36,304 nucleotides of DNA from Chitinophagaceae bacterium (GTDB lineage Bacteria; Bacteroidota; Bacteroidia; Chitinophagales; Chitinophagaceae): contig JAQBNL010000051.1 of assembly GCA_028288585.1 (NCBI GenBank), positions 1 through 36,304 of the forward strand, read 5' to 3'. Positions 1 to 7,257 of this stretch are shown here, piece after piece (within the stretch, counting starts at the first letter, position 1; the number at the start of each line of letters is the position of its first letter). The position numbers and the translations under genes are program-made. The notes below the pieces were generated by a model. The model was not told the origin of the DNA and did not search any database. It saw only the letters and a program-made list of their open reading frames with translations.

Positions 1-96
1 AGAATGATACTCACCTGTAAACATGTGTGTGGTGAGCTTCCTGCTGATTATCTCAAGCTCTTTTACTTTTTTTTGTATGTCGGCAATGCTAAGCAT
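1..96 (-). CDS. DUF58 family protein, N-terminal fragment
   Basis: This is the first 32 codons of a gene that runs off the left edge on the minus strand; it starts at an ATG at 94-96. The peptide begins MLSIADIQKKVKELEI and ends HMFTGEYHS. The F-x-GEYHS end matches the N-terminus of DUF58 proteins, where it precedes the conserved G-x-G-x-x-F-x-x-x-R-x-Y-x-x-GDD block. DUF58 proteins are predicted von Willebrand-type partners of MoxR ATPases in Bacteroidetes Bat operons. It lies directly downstream of the moxR gene in the same direction, which supports the call. Only 32 residues are visible, so the assignment rests on this short motif and the neighbour. Confidence 0.72.
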   Translation of the reverse strand, partial: MLSIADIQKKVKELEIISRKLTTHMFTGEYHS

Positions 97-105
97 TTGT
101 TTTTT

Positions 106-150
106 GTCTGAACTATGATTTTTAGGATTAAAAGATTTAAGGATTAAGCA
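106..150. repeat. Dispersed repeat-like element, copy 1
   Basis: The element starts GTCTGAACTATGATTTTTAG and continues with GATTAA/GATTTAAGGATTAAG steps. It resembles the stretch at 4371-4410 (GTCTGAACCACGATTTATGA...), with the same opening GTCTGAAC and the same spacing of GATT words. Both copies are intergenic. I infer a short non-coding repeat family of Bacteroidetes genomes. It is not coding in any sensible frame. Confidence 0.5.
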
Positions 151-197
151 CTTTTATTATTCAATGTTTATCTTCTTATCAATCTTCTCCATATTCT

Positions 198-213
198 TCC
201 GCCAGCTGGCGGA
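198..213. repeat. Perfect 16-bp palindrome between moxR and DUF58 gene
   Basis: TCCGCCAGCTGGCGGA is a perfect GC-rich palindrome 17 bases downstream of the moxR stop codon, in an otherwise A+T-rich spacer. On the minus strand no T-run follows it, so it is not a classic intrinsic terminator. It looks like a small REP-type extragenic palindrome, and it could form a hairpin in the moxR mRNA 3' region. Confidence 0.55.
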
Positions 214-229
214 GAGATAGAGGGGGCTT

Positions 230-1231
230 TTATGGCACATTTACCACCTTCAAAATTTCTCCAATTATCATCTCAACTGTTACGTTTTCTGCTTCTGCTT
301 CATAGGTTAAACCGATACGATGACGCAGCACATCCCTGCAGATGTTTCTTACGTCTTCGGGAATTACATAACCTCTCTTATTTAAATATGCATAGGCTTT
401 TGCCGCCAATGCAAGATTGATACTCGCTCTGGGCGAACCGCCAAAGCCTATGAGTGGTTTTAGTTTGGGAAGATTGTACCTGTCAGGATAACGTGTTGCA
501 AAAACAATATCCAAAATATAATGCTCCACTTTTTCATCCATGTAAACCTGGCGAACCAATTCTCTTGCGCTTAAAATTTCCTGTGTTGCAACAACAGGAT
601 TTATTGTTGCCTGTTTTAATCCCTGTACATTTTGGCGGATGATATTTTGCTCTTCTGTTTTTGTTGGATAATCAATTATCACTTTCAGCATAAACCTGTC
701 AACCTGTGCTTCCGGCAAAGGATAGGTTCCTTCCTGCTCTATCGGGTTCTGTGTTGCCAAAACAAGAAATGGCTCTTCAAGACTGTAAGAACTATTACCA
801 ATAGTCACCTGTCTCTCCTGCATCGCTTCCAGTAAAGCACTCTGCACTTTTGCAGGGGCACGGTTTATCTCATCTGCCAAAATAAAATTGGCGAAGATGG
901 GGCCTTTACGCACAACGAACTCATTTTTTTGCTGGTTGTATATCATCGTACCGGTAACATCCGCCGGTAAAAGGTCAGGCGTAAATTGTATCCTGCTGAA
1001 CTTCGCATTGATGGTTTGCGCCAGCGATTTTATTGAAAGCGTTTTTGCCAGTCCCGGAACACCTTCCAGTAAAATATGCCCATTGCTTAATAGACCAATC
1101 AACAGTCTTTCAACCATGTGGCTTTGGCCTACAATCACCTTTCCTATTTCATCATGTATCTTATCAATGAAGGTGGCGGAGTGGGTTATTTTCTCATTGA
1201 GTAAACGAATATCTTCTGCTGTTTGTAGCAT
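230..1231 (-). CDS. MoxR family AAA+ ATPase
   Basis: A 333-residue MoxR-type AAA+ ATPase (AAA_3 family, full family length). The Walker A motif GVPGLAKT is at about residues 57-64 and the Walker B motif ILADE at about 117-121. Sensor 1, ATQNP, is at 159-163, and a C-terminal lid domain contains GGSPRASINLA. MoxR proteins act in the cytoplasm as chaperone-like ATPases that work on von Willebrand-domain or metalloprotein partners. Here the next gene downstream encodes a DUF58 protein, the usual partner, giving the start of a Bat-type operon. The start is an ATG with no Shine-Dalgarno site, normal for the phylum. The exact substrate cannot be read from sequence. Confidence 0.93.
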   Translation of the reverse strand: MLQTAEDIRLLNEKITHSATFIDKIHDEIGKVIVGQSHMVERLLIGLLSNGHILLEGVPGLAKTLSIKSLAQTINAKFSRIQFTPDLLPADVTGTMIYNQQKNEFVVRKGPIFANFILADEINRAPAKVQSALLEAMQERQVTIGNSSYSLEEPFLVLATQNPIEQEGTYPLPEAQVDRFMLKVIIDYPTKTEEQNIIRQNVQGLKQATINPVVATQEILSARELVRQVYMDEKVEHYILDIVFATRYPDRYNLPKLKPLIGFGGSPRASINLALAAKAYAYLNKRGYVIPEDVRNICRDVLRHRIGLTYEAEAENVTVEMIIGEILKVVNVP

Positions 1232-1356
1232 AAATAAAAATTAATGCGTTAAAAAAAGTTGCGGGATGCAAAATACTGAACTACCGTTAAACAAAAATGC
1301 TGCCATGCCACCGGCTACAGGAAAACTATGTTAATTTTAACGCTAAAATATATATT

Positions 1357-1689
1357 ATGGTAGACCAACAACTAATTACAACAAGCAACCAGCTTGAAGG
1401 TTACAGGATAACCAAACATCTTGGAATGGTACGTGGCATTACAGTAAGATCGAGAAGTATATTCGGAAATATTGGTGCAGGTCTGCAATCGCTGGTCGGC
1501 GGAAAGATCTCTATCTATGTGGAGCTATGTGAAAAAACAAGGCTGGAAGCGTATGAAGACCTGGTTAGACATGCCAACGAAAGAGGCGCTAATGCGGTCA
1601 TCAATGTTCGTTACGATGCCAATGAAGTATCGCAAGGTATTACTGAAGTTTTGTGTTATGGAACTGCGGTGCAGGTGGTGAATGTGTAG
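1357..1689 (+). CDS. YbjQ/UPF0145 family heavy-metal-binding-like protein
   Basis: A 110-residue protein of the YbjQ/UPF0145 (DUF74) family. It shows the typical order: N-terminal TTSNQLEGYRI, then GITVRSRSIFGNIGAG, then the helix RLEAYEDLVRHANERGANAVINVRYD, and a final strand VLCYGTAV. The family forms small oligomeric (pentameric) cytoplasmic proteins; a metal-binding role is suggested in databases but not firmly shown. An in-frame ATG exists 60 bases upstream, but homology starts at MVDQQLITT, so I place the start at 1357. It stands alone, divergent from moxR. Function is uncertain, family assignment firm. Confidence 0.88.
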   Translation: MVDQQLITTSNQLEGYRITKHLGMVRGITVRSRSIFGNIGAGLQSLVGGKISIYVELCEKTRLEAYEDLVRHANERGANAVINVRYDANEVSQGITEVLCYGTAVQVVNV

Positions 1690-1734
1690 AGGAATATGGT
1701 TATAATATTTATTTAATTAATAAGCATATAAAAT

Positions 1735-2646
1735 ATGAACTTAGGAAAGAGTATTAGAATATATCTCAAAGAAGGAACAGTAACTGGTATTAAATTAGCA
1801 GAAGTTGTAAATCTTACGATTCAAGCGCTCTCTAGTCCAAGAAATAAATTATCAGATTTAAATAAATTTTTTTTAAAAGAAGCTAATAAGCCTGGGGTAT
1901 ATTTTTTATTAGGAATTGATGATGCAACAAATAAAGCCAAAGTATATATTGGAGAAGCAGAAAACGTCTGGGATAGATTGAAAAATCATGATATCAACAA
2001 AGATTTTTGGAATGAAGTTATTTTATTCACAAGCAAAGATGATAATTTGACAAAGTCGCATGTGAAATATTTAGAAAGCAGACTAATAAATATTTCTTTT
2101 AAAGCTGATAGATACGTAATAGAGAATTCTAATTCTCCAAATCTAAGTTCATTGCCTCTTCCAGACCAAGATTCCATGGAAGAGTTTATCCTGAACATAA
2201 AACTTTTAACTGGCACATTAGGACACAAATTTTTAGAAAGCGCAATTTCAACTGATGGAACGCAACAGATTATTCCTTTAACTGCCATAACAGAAAATAA
2301 TATTGTTATTACCTCAACAGGAAATCTTGAACTTGAATTAAATGTTAAAGGAATTAAAGCCAAAGCATTACAAACTGATGAAGGAATTGTAGTATTAGAA
2401 GGGTCTGAAGTTTCTGAAAAAGTTTCTGAAAATTTTGGGTATAAATTATTACGTGAAAAATTAATTTCAGACGGCACTATTAATCGTAATGGAAATAATA
2501 AATTAATTTTTACAAAAAACTATTTATTTAAAAACCCTTCTCCCGCTGCCGCTGTAATTGTTGGTTACTCGATAAATGGAAGAAATACGTGGAGAGATAA
2601 AAATGGAAAATCCTTAAATGAAATTGAAAAAATAGAAGTTAAATAA
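1735..2646 (+). CDS. GIY-YIG nuclease family protein with DUF4357-like C-terminus
   Basis: A 303-residue protein with three parts. Residues 1-50 match the N-terminal domain common in this family (GKSIRIYLKEGTVTGIKLAE). A GIY-YIG fold follows: GVYFL at 54-58, VYIGE at 70-74, the catalytic-type arginine in WDRLKNH (R81), and a glutamate in YLESRL (E114). The C-terminus (about 270-300) reads SPAAAVIVGYSINGRNTWRD, which resembles DUF4357, a domain often found with restriction or nuclease proteins. GIY-YIG nucleases cut one DNA strand per active site using Tyr, Arg and Glu, and all three are visible. Function is unknown. The gene is markedly A+T-rich and stands alone between housekeeping genes, so recent acquisition is possible. 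It ends 11 bases from the convergent nadE. Confidence 0.83.
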   Translation: MNLGKSIRIYLKEGTVTGIKLAEVVNLTIQALSSPRNKLSDLNKFFLKEANKPGVYFLLGIDDATNKAKVYIGEAENVWDRLKNHDINKDFWNEVILFTSKDDNLTKSHVKYLESRLINISFKADRYVIENSNSPNLSSLPLPDQDSMEEFILNIKLLTGTLGHKFLESAISTDGTQQIIPLTAITENNIVITSTGNLELELNVKGIKAKALQTDEGIVVLEGSEVSEKVSENFGYKLLREKLISDGTINRNGNNKLIFTKNYLFKNPSPAAAVIVGYSINGRNTWRDKNGKSLNEIEKIEVK

Positions 2647-2657
2647 GCCTCTCATAT

Positions 2658-4340
2658 TCAACTCAAATATTTCCCTACAATAGGAACTCTCCTGCCTACA
2701 CCAAAAGCCTTTGGAGAAATGCGGATGATAGGGCAAAACTGGTTGCGTTTGTATTCATTAATATTTACGAGTTTTAAAACACGGTCAACTAAAGCAGGAT
2801 CAAAGTCGAGTGCTTTTATCTGGTCGGGCCCCTGCACTCTTTCAATGTATTGGTATAAAATTTTATCAAGGATCGCATATTCAGGAAGGCTGTCACTGTC
2901 TTTTTGATCTGGCCGTAATTCTGCTGAAGGCGCTTTGGTTATAATGTTTGCAGGGATTATTTCTTTATCCCTGTTTATATATTTTGCCAGTTCATAAATT
3001 TGAAGTTTATAACAATCCCCTAAAACCCCAAGTCCGCCAGCCATATCACCATACAACGTTCCATAGCCTGTAGCCAGCTCACTCTTGTTGGAAGTGTTGA
3101 GTAAAATGTATCCAAACTTATTGGCAATGGCCATCAATAAATTTCCTCTTATGCGGCTTTGAATATTTTCTTCTGCGATGTTGAAAGGAAGGTCTTTAAA
3201 AACGGGTTTCAGTTCTTTTAAAAAATCTTCATAAATATTTTTTATAGGAATGATATCATAAGGGTTGCCATTGTTCCTGCTTAATTGTTCTGCATCACTT
3301 ACAGAATGGCCTGTTGAATATTGCGAAGGCATTAAAACGGCTCTTACATTTTCACAACCCAAAGCAGCGCAGGCAAGGGCAACTACCACTGCACTGTCAA
3401 TACCGCCGCTGCTGCCAATGATCGATTTGCTGAAACCCATCTTGGTAAAATAATCTCTTATGCCAAGAATCAATGCATCATGCACCTGGGCAATGTTTAA
3501 TGTTTCGGTTAACTGTATTGGTTCCAACAGCTGTTCCGGTACAGCCTTCGCCGGTTTTATAACAGGTGCATCAATCGTTCCATCATCATTTAAAATTATT
3601 GCTTCCATGTGCTCTTTGAACTGCGGAAATTCTTTACAAAGATTTCCATCTTTATCAAACACGAGGGAAGCACCGTCAAATACCACTTCAGTTTGTGCGC
3701 CGATGGCATTGCAGTAAAAAAGTGGGATCTTATATTTTATCACATTCGATTTTATGGTTGCTTTCCTGTCCTCATCATGCGTATAATCAAACGGCGATGC
3801 AGAAAGATTTATCATAACATCCGGCTTTTGCTGCATTAAAATATCCATAGGGCAAATACGGTACAAAGGATTATTGCCTAAATTCCAGATGTCCTCGCAA
3901 ATAGTTACTGCCAGCCGCTTTCCTTTAAATTCCATAATGTTCCATGTATAGGCAGGCTCAAAATACCGGTACTCATCAAACACATCATAATTAGGCAAAC
4001 AGGTTTTATGAGCAACCCCTTTTATTTCTTTTTCATACAAAAGAAAAGCCCCGTTAAAAAGGTCTTTGCCGTCTCTTGCAGGGTTTCTATCTGGAGCACC
4101 AACCAATACACCAATGGTATCTGCATGTTGTTTTATTTCGTCAATTGCTTTGTAGCACTTATCAATAAAGTCTTTGAACTCTAGAAAATCTTTGGGGGCA
4201 TAACCACAAATGCATAGTTCACTAAAGACAATCAGATCTGCACCTTGGGATTTTGCAACATTGATCGCCTCTATAATTTTAGCTGTATTGCTCTCGAAAT
4301 TTCCTATATGATAATTCTGCTGAGCAAGAAAAATTTTCAT
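2658..4340 (-). CDS. nadE: Glutamine-dependent NAD+ synthetase
   Basis: A 560-residue two-domain enzyme that makes NAD+ from deamido-NAD+, ATP and glutamine in the last step of NAD synthesis. The N-terminal nitrilase-type glutaminase domain (about 1-260) shows the Glu-Lys-Cys triad: E41 in FSELCICGYAPKD, K112 in VAHKTCLPNYDVFDE, and C148 in VTICEDIWN. The C-terminal synthetase domain (about 285-560) has the PP-loop SSGGIDS at 310-316. Length is normal for the glutaminase-fused type. A TAATTTTG -7 element lies only 4 bases before the ATG. The gene is divergent from gldB. nadC, an upstream enzyme of the same pathway, lies 2 kb away in this window. Confidence 0.97.
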   Translation of the reverse strand: MKIFLAQQNYHIGNFESNTAKIIEAINVAKSQGADLIVFSELCICGYAPKDFLEFKDFIDKCYKAIDEIKQHADTIGVLVGAPDRNPARDGKDLFNGAFLLYEKEIKGVAHKTCLPNYDVFDEYRYFEPAYTWNIMEFKGKRLAVTICEDIWNLGNNPLYRICPMDILMQQKPDVMINLSASPFDYTHDEDRKATIKSNVIKYKIPLFYCNAIGAQTEVVFDGASLVFDKDGNLCKEFPQFKEHMEAIILNDDGTIDAPVIKPAKAVPEQLLEPIQLTETLNIAQVHDALILGIRDYFTKMGFSKSIIGSSGGIDSAVVVALACAALGCENVRAVLMPSQYSTGHSVSDAEQLSRNNGNPYDIIPIKNIYEDFLKELKPVFKDLPFNIAEENIQSRIRGNLLMAIANKFGYILLNTSNKSELATGYGTLYGDMAGGLGVLGDCYKLQIYELAKYINRDKEIIPANIITKAPSAELRPDQKDSDSLPEYAILDKILYQYIERVQGPDQIKALDFDPALVDRVLKLVNINEYKRNQFCPIIRISPKAFGVGRRVPIVGKYLS

Positions 4341-4344
4341 AGTG

Positions 4345-4352
4345 CAAAATTA
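4345..4352 (-). promoter_or_regulatory. -7 promoter element of nadE
   Basis: On the minus strand TAATTTTG matches the Bacteroidetes -7 consensus TAnnTTTG exactly. It ends 4 bases before the nadE ATG, so the transcript would have almost no leader. I see no good -33 TTTG at standard distance. Confidence 0.55.
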
Positions 4353-4360
4353 ATCAATTG

Positions 4361-4368
4361 TAAATTTG
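4361..4368 (+). promoter_or_regulatory. -7 promoter element of gldB
   Basis: TAAATTTG matches TAnnTTTG exactly and faces gldB, 54 bases before its ATG. The predicted leader would contain the repeat at 4371-4410. It lies next to the divergent nadE element. Confidence 0.45.
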
Positions 4369-4370
4369 TT

Positions 4371-4410
4371 GTCTGAACCACGATTTATGAGATTAATGGG
4401 ATTTACGGGA
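4371..4410. repeat. Dispersed repeat-like element, copy 2
   Basis: It starts GTCTGAACCACGATTTATGA and continues GATTAATGGGATTTACGGGA. It resembles the element at 106-150 and lies in the predicted 5' leader of gldB. It is non-coding, and the apparent upstream extension of the gldB reading frame through it is not supported by homology. Confidence 0.5.
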
Positions 4411-4422
4411 AAAATAATTCTT

Positions 4423-5439
4423 ATGAAAAAACTCTTGATTGTTTTGCTAATTACTGCCTTTCTTTTTTCATGTAAGAATAAAGATATTCCGGATGTTTCA
4501 AACATAAAAGTTGATTTGAAAGTGCAACGGTTCGAGAAGGATTTTTTTGCTATCGACACCAACAATATTTTAAACGAACTGCAACGGCTGAGAATTAAGT
4601 ATCCTTCTTTCCTAAATGATTTTACCAACCAGATTCTTGGCTTTGACAATACAACTCCGCCCGATTCTCTTACAAAATATATTCATTTATTTATTAGAGA
4701 TTACCGCTTTGTAAAGGACAGTGCTGAGAAACTATTTGCAGACCTTGATCCGCAGGTAAAAGAAATAAAAAAAGGTTTACAGTTTGTGAAATATTATTTT
4801 CCCGAATACAAGGCACCGCACCAGGTTATTACATTCATCGGACCGTTTGACGGGTATAGTGATGTGATAACGTCCGATGCATTTGCCGTGGGTTTACAGC
4901 TTCACATGGGAAGTAATTTTTCTTTTTACAGATCTGATATTTCCCGTGATATTTTTCCGGAATACATATCCCGGAAATTTACACCTGAGTACATTCCGAT
5001 CAACTGCATACAAAATGTTATTGATGATATGTATCCTGATAAAAGTATTGGCAAAGCCTTAATAGAGCAGATGGTTGAGAAAGGTAAACGCTTATACCTT
5101 CTTGATAAATTTTTGCCTTATACACCTGACTATTTAAAAATCGGGTATACAGAAACCCAATTAAAAGATTCGTATACGAATGAGGCTGTTATCTGGGATT
5201 TCTTTTTAACCAATGACCTGCTTAATAACACAGATCAAAATATAGTAAAAAACTATATCGGCGAAAGCCCGAAAACACAGGAGCTGGGAGAAGGATCGCC
5301 TGGAAATATTGGCGCCTTCAGCGGCTGGCAGATAGTAAAAAAATATATGGATAAGAATTCCAAAACCTCATTACAGGAATTGATGAAAACAAATGCAAGA
5401 GAAATTTACAGCCAATCGAAATACAAGCCGAGGAATTGA
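4423..5439 (+). CDS. gldB: Gliding motility lipoprotein GldB
   Basis: A 338-residue lipoprotein required for gliding motility in Flavobacterium johnsoniae and linked to T9SS function. It starts MKKLLIVLLITAFLFSC, with a lipobox (FLFS-C) at Cys17, so it is exported and lipid-anchored. The body matches GldB: KVQRFEKDFFAID near the N-terminus, VKYYFPEYKAPHQVITFIG in the middle, and the C-terminus GWQIVKKYMDKN ... AREIYSQSKYKP. The family is related to DUF2268-like folds; its biochemical role is unknown. A longer frame starts at 4366, but it runs through the repeat and would bury the signal peptide, so I chose 4423. It is 9 kb from the gldKLMN operon. Confidence 0.9.
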   Translation: MKKLLIVLLITAFLFSCKNKDIPDVSNIKVDLKVQRFEKDFFAIDTNNILNELQRLRIKYPSFLNDFTNQILGFDNTTPPDSLTKYIHLFIRDYRFVKDSAEKLFADLDPQVKEIKKGLQFVKYYFPEYKAPHQVITFIGPFDGYSDVITSDAFAVGLQLHMGSNFSFYRSDISRDIFPEYISRKFTPEYIPINCIQNVIDDMYPDKSIGKALIEQMVEKGKRLYLLDKFLPYTPDYLKIGYTETQLKDSYTNEAVIWDFFLTNDLLNNTDQNIVKNYIGESPKTQELGEGSPGNIGAFSGWQIVKKYMDKNSKTSLQELMKTNAREIYSQSKYKPRN

Positions 5440-5472
5440 TGTAGGAAGTATGATGTGAGAAAATATTTTCGG

Positions 5473-5868
5473 TTAGTTGAGTTTAAATGGAACAGTCATT
5501 TCAAACGCAGGGATGTTTACAGAAAATAATTTTTTATTATTCAAATTTTCCATAGTATAGGTGCCGTGCATTTTACCTAACTCTGTACGAAGATTACAGC
5601 CGCTGATGTACTGGTATTTTTCGCCGCTGTTGATTTCAGGCTGGTTACCAATAACCCCTTCACCTTCTACTTCACGATGTGTACTGTCACTGTCAAAAAT
5701 ATACCAATGCCTGCGCAATAATTTTACAGGAAAAGAATTGTTGTTCTCAATTGTAATGCGATAGGCAAACATATATTCGCTGCTTTGCGGATTGCTGTAG
5801 TCAGGTTGGTAAAATGTTTCAACACTTATCGTTACCCCTTCCGATATTTTAGATACCATGTTATTCAC
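5473..5868 (-). CDS. apaG: ApaG domain protein
   Basis: A 131-residue single-domain ApaG protein, about the family length (E. coli ApaG is 125 residues). The immunoglobulin-like fold is visible in the order YMFAYRITIENN, VKLLRRHWYIFD, GEGVIGNQPEI, YQYISGCNLRTELGKMHGTY, and FSVNIPAFEM. ApaG is a cytoplasmic protein of poorly defined role: mutants in enterobacteria show Co2+ resistance and altered Mg2+ efflux, and the fold also occurs in F-box proteins. A second ATG three codons in is an alternative start. It is convergent with gldB and separated from the upstream SUI1 gene by a terminator, so it is probably transcribed on its own. Confidence 0.93.
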   Translation of the reverse strand: MNNMVSKISEGVTISVETFYQPDYSNPQSSEYMFAYRITIENNNSFPVKLLRRHWYIFDSDSTHREVEGEGVIGNQPEINSGEKYQYISGCNLRTELGKMHGTYTMENLNNKKLFSVNIPAFEMTVPFKLN

Positions 5869-5938
5869 TTATGTAAAACTAATTAAAAACGTGGGAAAGG
5901 TTAAAATGTTTCAAAAAGTTGCCCGTATTTAAGTAAAA

Positions 5939-5960
5939 TACCTTTAGCAGGTAAAAGGTA
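5939..5960 (-). terminator. Intrinsic terminator after nadC-SUI1
   Basis: On the minus strand a 7-bp stem TACCTTT / AAAGGTA with an 8-base loop is followed by TTTTACTT. It lies 10 bases past the SUI1 stop codon and separates this pair from apaG. The stem is short and A+T-rich, so strength is uncertain. Confidence 0.5.
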
Positions 5961-5969
5961 ACCTTGCGG

Positions 5970-6311
5970 TCAAATCTTTTTTGTTTTTGAGTAGCCTTGT
6001 TTTTGCAACCATACCAGTATTTTATCCCTGTTATCTCCCTGGATGATTATTTCATTTTCTTTTGCTGAACCGCCTGTTCCGCAGTATGATTTCAGCTTTC
6101 TGCCCAGGTCTTCCAGGTCAGTTTCTTTTCCCTCAAATCCCTGTATCAATGTAACTACTTTACCTGCTCTTTGTTTTGCATCTAATCGTATACGTAAATT
6201 TTGTTGTGCAGGAGGAAGTGTATTTATATCATCTGTATTTTCTTCCGGCAACTTAAAATTTGGGTCCGTTGAGTAAACAAGTCCTGACAGATTTGATCTT
6301 TTCTTACTCAT
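5970..6311 (-). CDS. SUI1/eIF1-like translation factor (YciH family)
   Basis: A 113-residue protein with an N-terminal extension (about 1-37) followed by a SUI1 domain. Key segments are LRIRLDAKQRAGKVVTLIQGFEG, DLEDLGRKLKSYCGTGGSAKENEIIIQGDNRDKI, and a final LQKQGY. These match bacterial YciH and eukaryotic/archaeal eIF1, including the GTGGS turn. In E. coli, YciH has been linked to discrimination against non-standard initiation complexes; its role in Bacteroidetes is inferred. The ATG lies 2 bases after the nadC stop, so the two genes are almost certainly co-transcribed and translationally coupled. Confidence 0.93.
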   Translation of the reverse strand: MSKKRSNLSGLVYSTDPNFKLPEENTDDINTLPPAQQNLRIRLDAKQRAGKVVTLIQGFEGKETDLEDLGRKLKSYCGTGGSAKENEIIIQGDNRDKILVWLQKQGYSKTKKI

Positions 6312-6313
6312 AA

Positions 6314-7165
6314 TTATAATAATTGTGCTTTTAAACTAAGGTCTATGCTTTTAGCCTGGTGTATGATTGCGCCGCTCGAAATATGATCTACGCCGGTGGC
6401 TGCATACTCCTGGATGTTTTCAAGATTAATTCCACCGCTAGCCTCAGTTTCATATTTTCCATTAATCAGTTTTACGGCCTCAGTAATTTGTTGAGGAGTA
6501 AAATTGTCCAGCATGATCCTGTTTACCTTTCCAACTTTCAAAACCGTTTTTACATCTTCAATACTTCTTGTTTCAATTTCAATTTTCAGAGCTAAATTTT
6601 TTTCCTGTAAATATTCATTTGCCTTTTCAATTGCGTTTTCAATTCCACCGCTATAATCAATATGATTATCTTTTAGCATTATCATATCATATAAACCAAA
6701 GCGGTGATTGGTTCCTCCGCCAATACGTACAGCTTCTTTTTCTAACAAACGAAAGTTAGGCGTCGTTTTTCTTGTGTCTAAAAGTTTTGTGTTGTAGCCT
6801 TTGAGCTTTTGAACATATTTATTGGTGAGGGTTGCAATGCCGCTCATGCGCTGCATACAATTTAATACCAGCCGCTCACAGCTAAGTATCGTATGCACTT
6901 TTGCCTCCACCTCAAAAGCAATTTCTCCAACCATCATTTTATCTCCATCTTTTTTCACAGGAGAAAAAATCACACCAGGCTCAGCATATTTAAAAATAGT
7001 TGCTGCCACTTCAACACCCGCTAAAATGCCTTCTTCCTTTATTTTTAAAATTGCTTTTCCTTTTGCATTGGTTTCAATACAACTCAATGTTGAATGGTCG
7101 CCATCGCCAATATCTTCTTCCAAAGCATTTTTTATAAGAAACAGGAGTTGCTCTTTGTAATTCAT
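6314..7165 (-). CDS. nadC: Nicotinate-nucleotide pyrophosphorylase (carboxylating)
   Basis: A 283-residue quinolinate phosphoribosyltransferase, which makes nicotinate mononucleotide from quinolinate and PRPP with loss of CO2 in de novo NAD synthesis. Family motifs in order: EEDIGDGDHST near the N-terminus, LNCMQRMSGIATLT, LLDTRKTTPNFRLLEKEAVRIGGGTNHRFGL, MLKDNHI, and EASGGINLENI near the end. Length is normal. The frame can be opened at a TTG 18 bases upstream, but that codon lies next to the -7 element TAGTTTTG, so I place the start at the ATG at 7163-7165. It is the first gene of a two-gene unit with the SUI1-like gene. Confidence 0.96.
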   Translation of the reverse strand: MNYKEQLLFLIKNALEEDIGDGDHSTLSCIETNAKGKAILKIKEEGILAGVEVAATIFKYAEPGVIFSPVKKDGDKMMVGEIAFEVEAKVHTILSCERLVLNCMQRMSGIATLTNKYVQKLKGYNTKLLDTRKTTPNFRLLEKEAVRIGGGTNHRFGLYDMIMLKDNHIDYSGGIENAIEKANEYLQEKNLALKIEIETRSIEDVKTVLKVGKVNRIMLDNFTPQQITEAVKLINGKYETEASGGINLENIQEYAATGVDHISSGAIIHQAKSIDLSLKAQLL

Positions 7166-7170
7166 CTTAA

Positions 7171-7178
7171 CAAAACTA
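7171..7178 (-). promoter_or_regulatory. -7 promoter element of nadC
   Basis: TAGTTTTG on the minus strand is an exact TAnnTTTG match and ends 5 bases before the nadC ATG. This decides the start against the upstream TTG and predicts a near-leaderless mRNA. Confidence 0.55.
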
Positions 7179-7203
7179 AACAATGATTTTTATGGATTAA
7201 AAA

Positions 7204-7225
7204 AATCCCGCCGTTTGGCGGGATT
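7204..7225 (-). terminator. Intrinsic terminator after DUF4783 gene
   Basis: A perfect 9-bp stem AATCCCGCC / GGCGGGATT with a 4-base loop is followed on the minus strand by seven T. It lies 33 bases past the stop of the DUF4783 gene and separates it from nadC. Confidence 0.85.
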
Positions 7226-7257
7226 AAGTGTTTAAAAAACACTCAAGTCTAATAGAG

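Noticed and set aside
232-1244. Several plus-strand frames of 60-118 codons opposite moxR
   Set aside because: They are antisense shadows of a clear MoxR gene and have no protein-like features.
1735-2646. GIY-YIG protein as a homing endonuclease of a mobile intron
   Set aside because: It does not interrupt any gene, no intron or intein boundaries are seen, and its N- and C-terminal domains fit a free-standing family.
5459-5470. Palindrome GAAAATATTTTC between gldB and apaG as a terminator
   Set aside because: It is pure A+T apart from the end pair and has no usable loop, so it would be very unstable.
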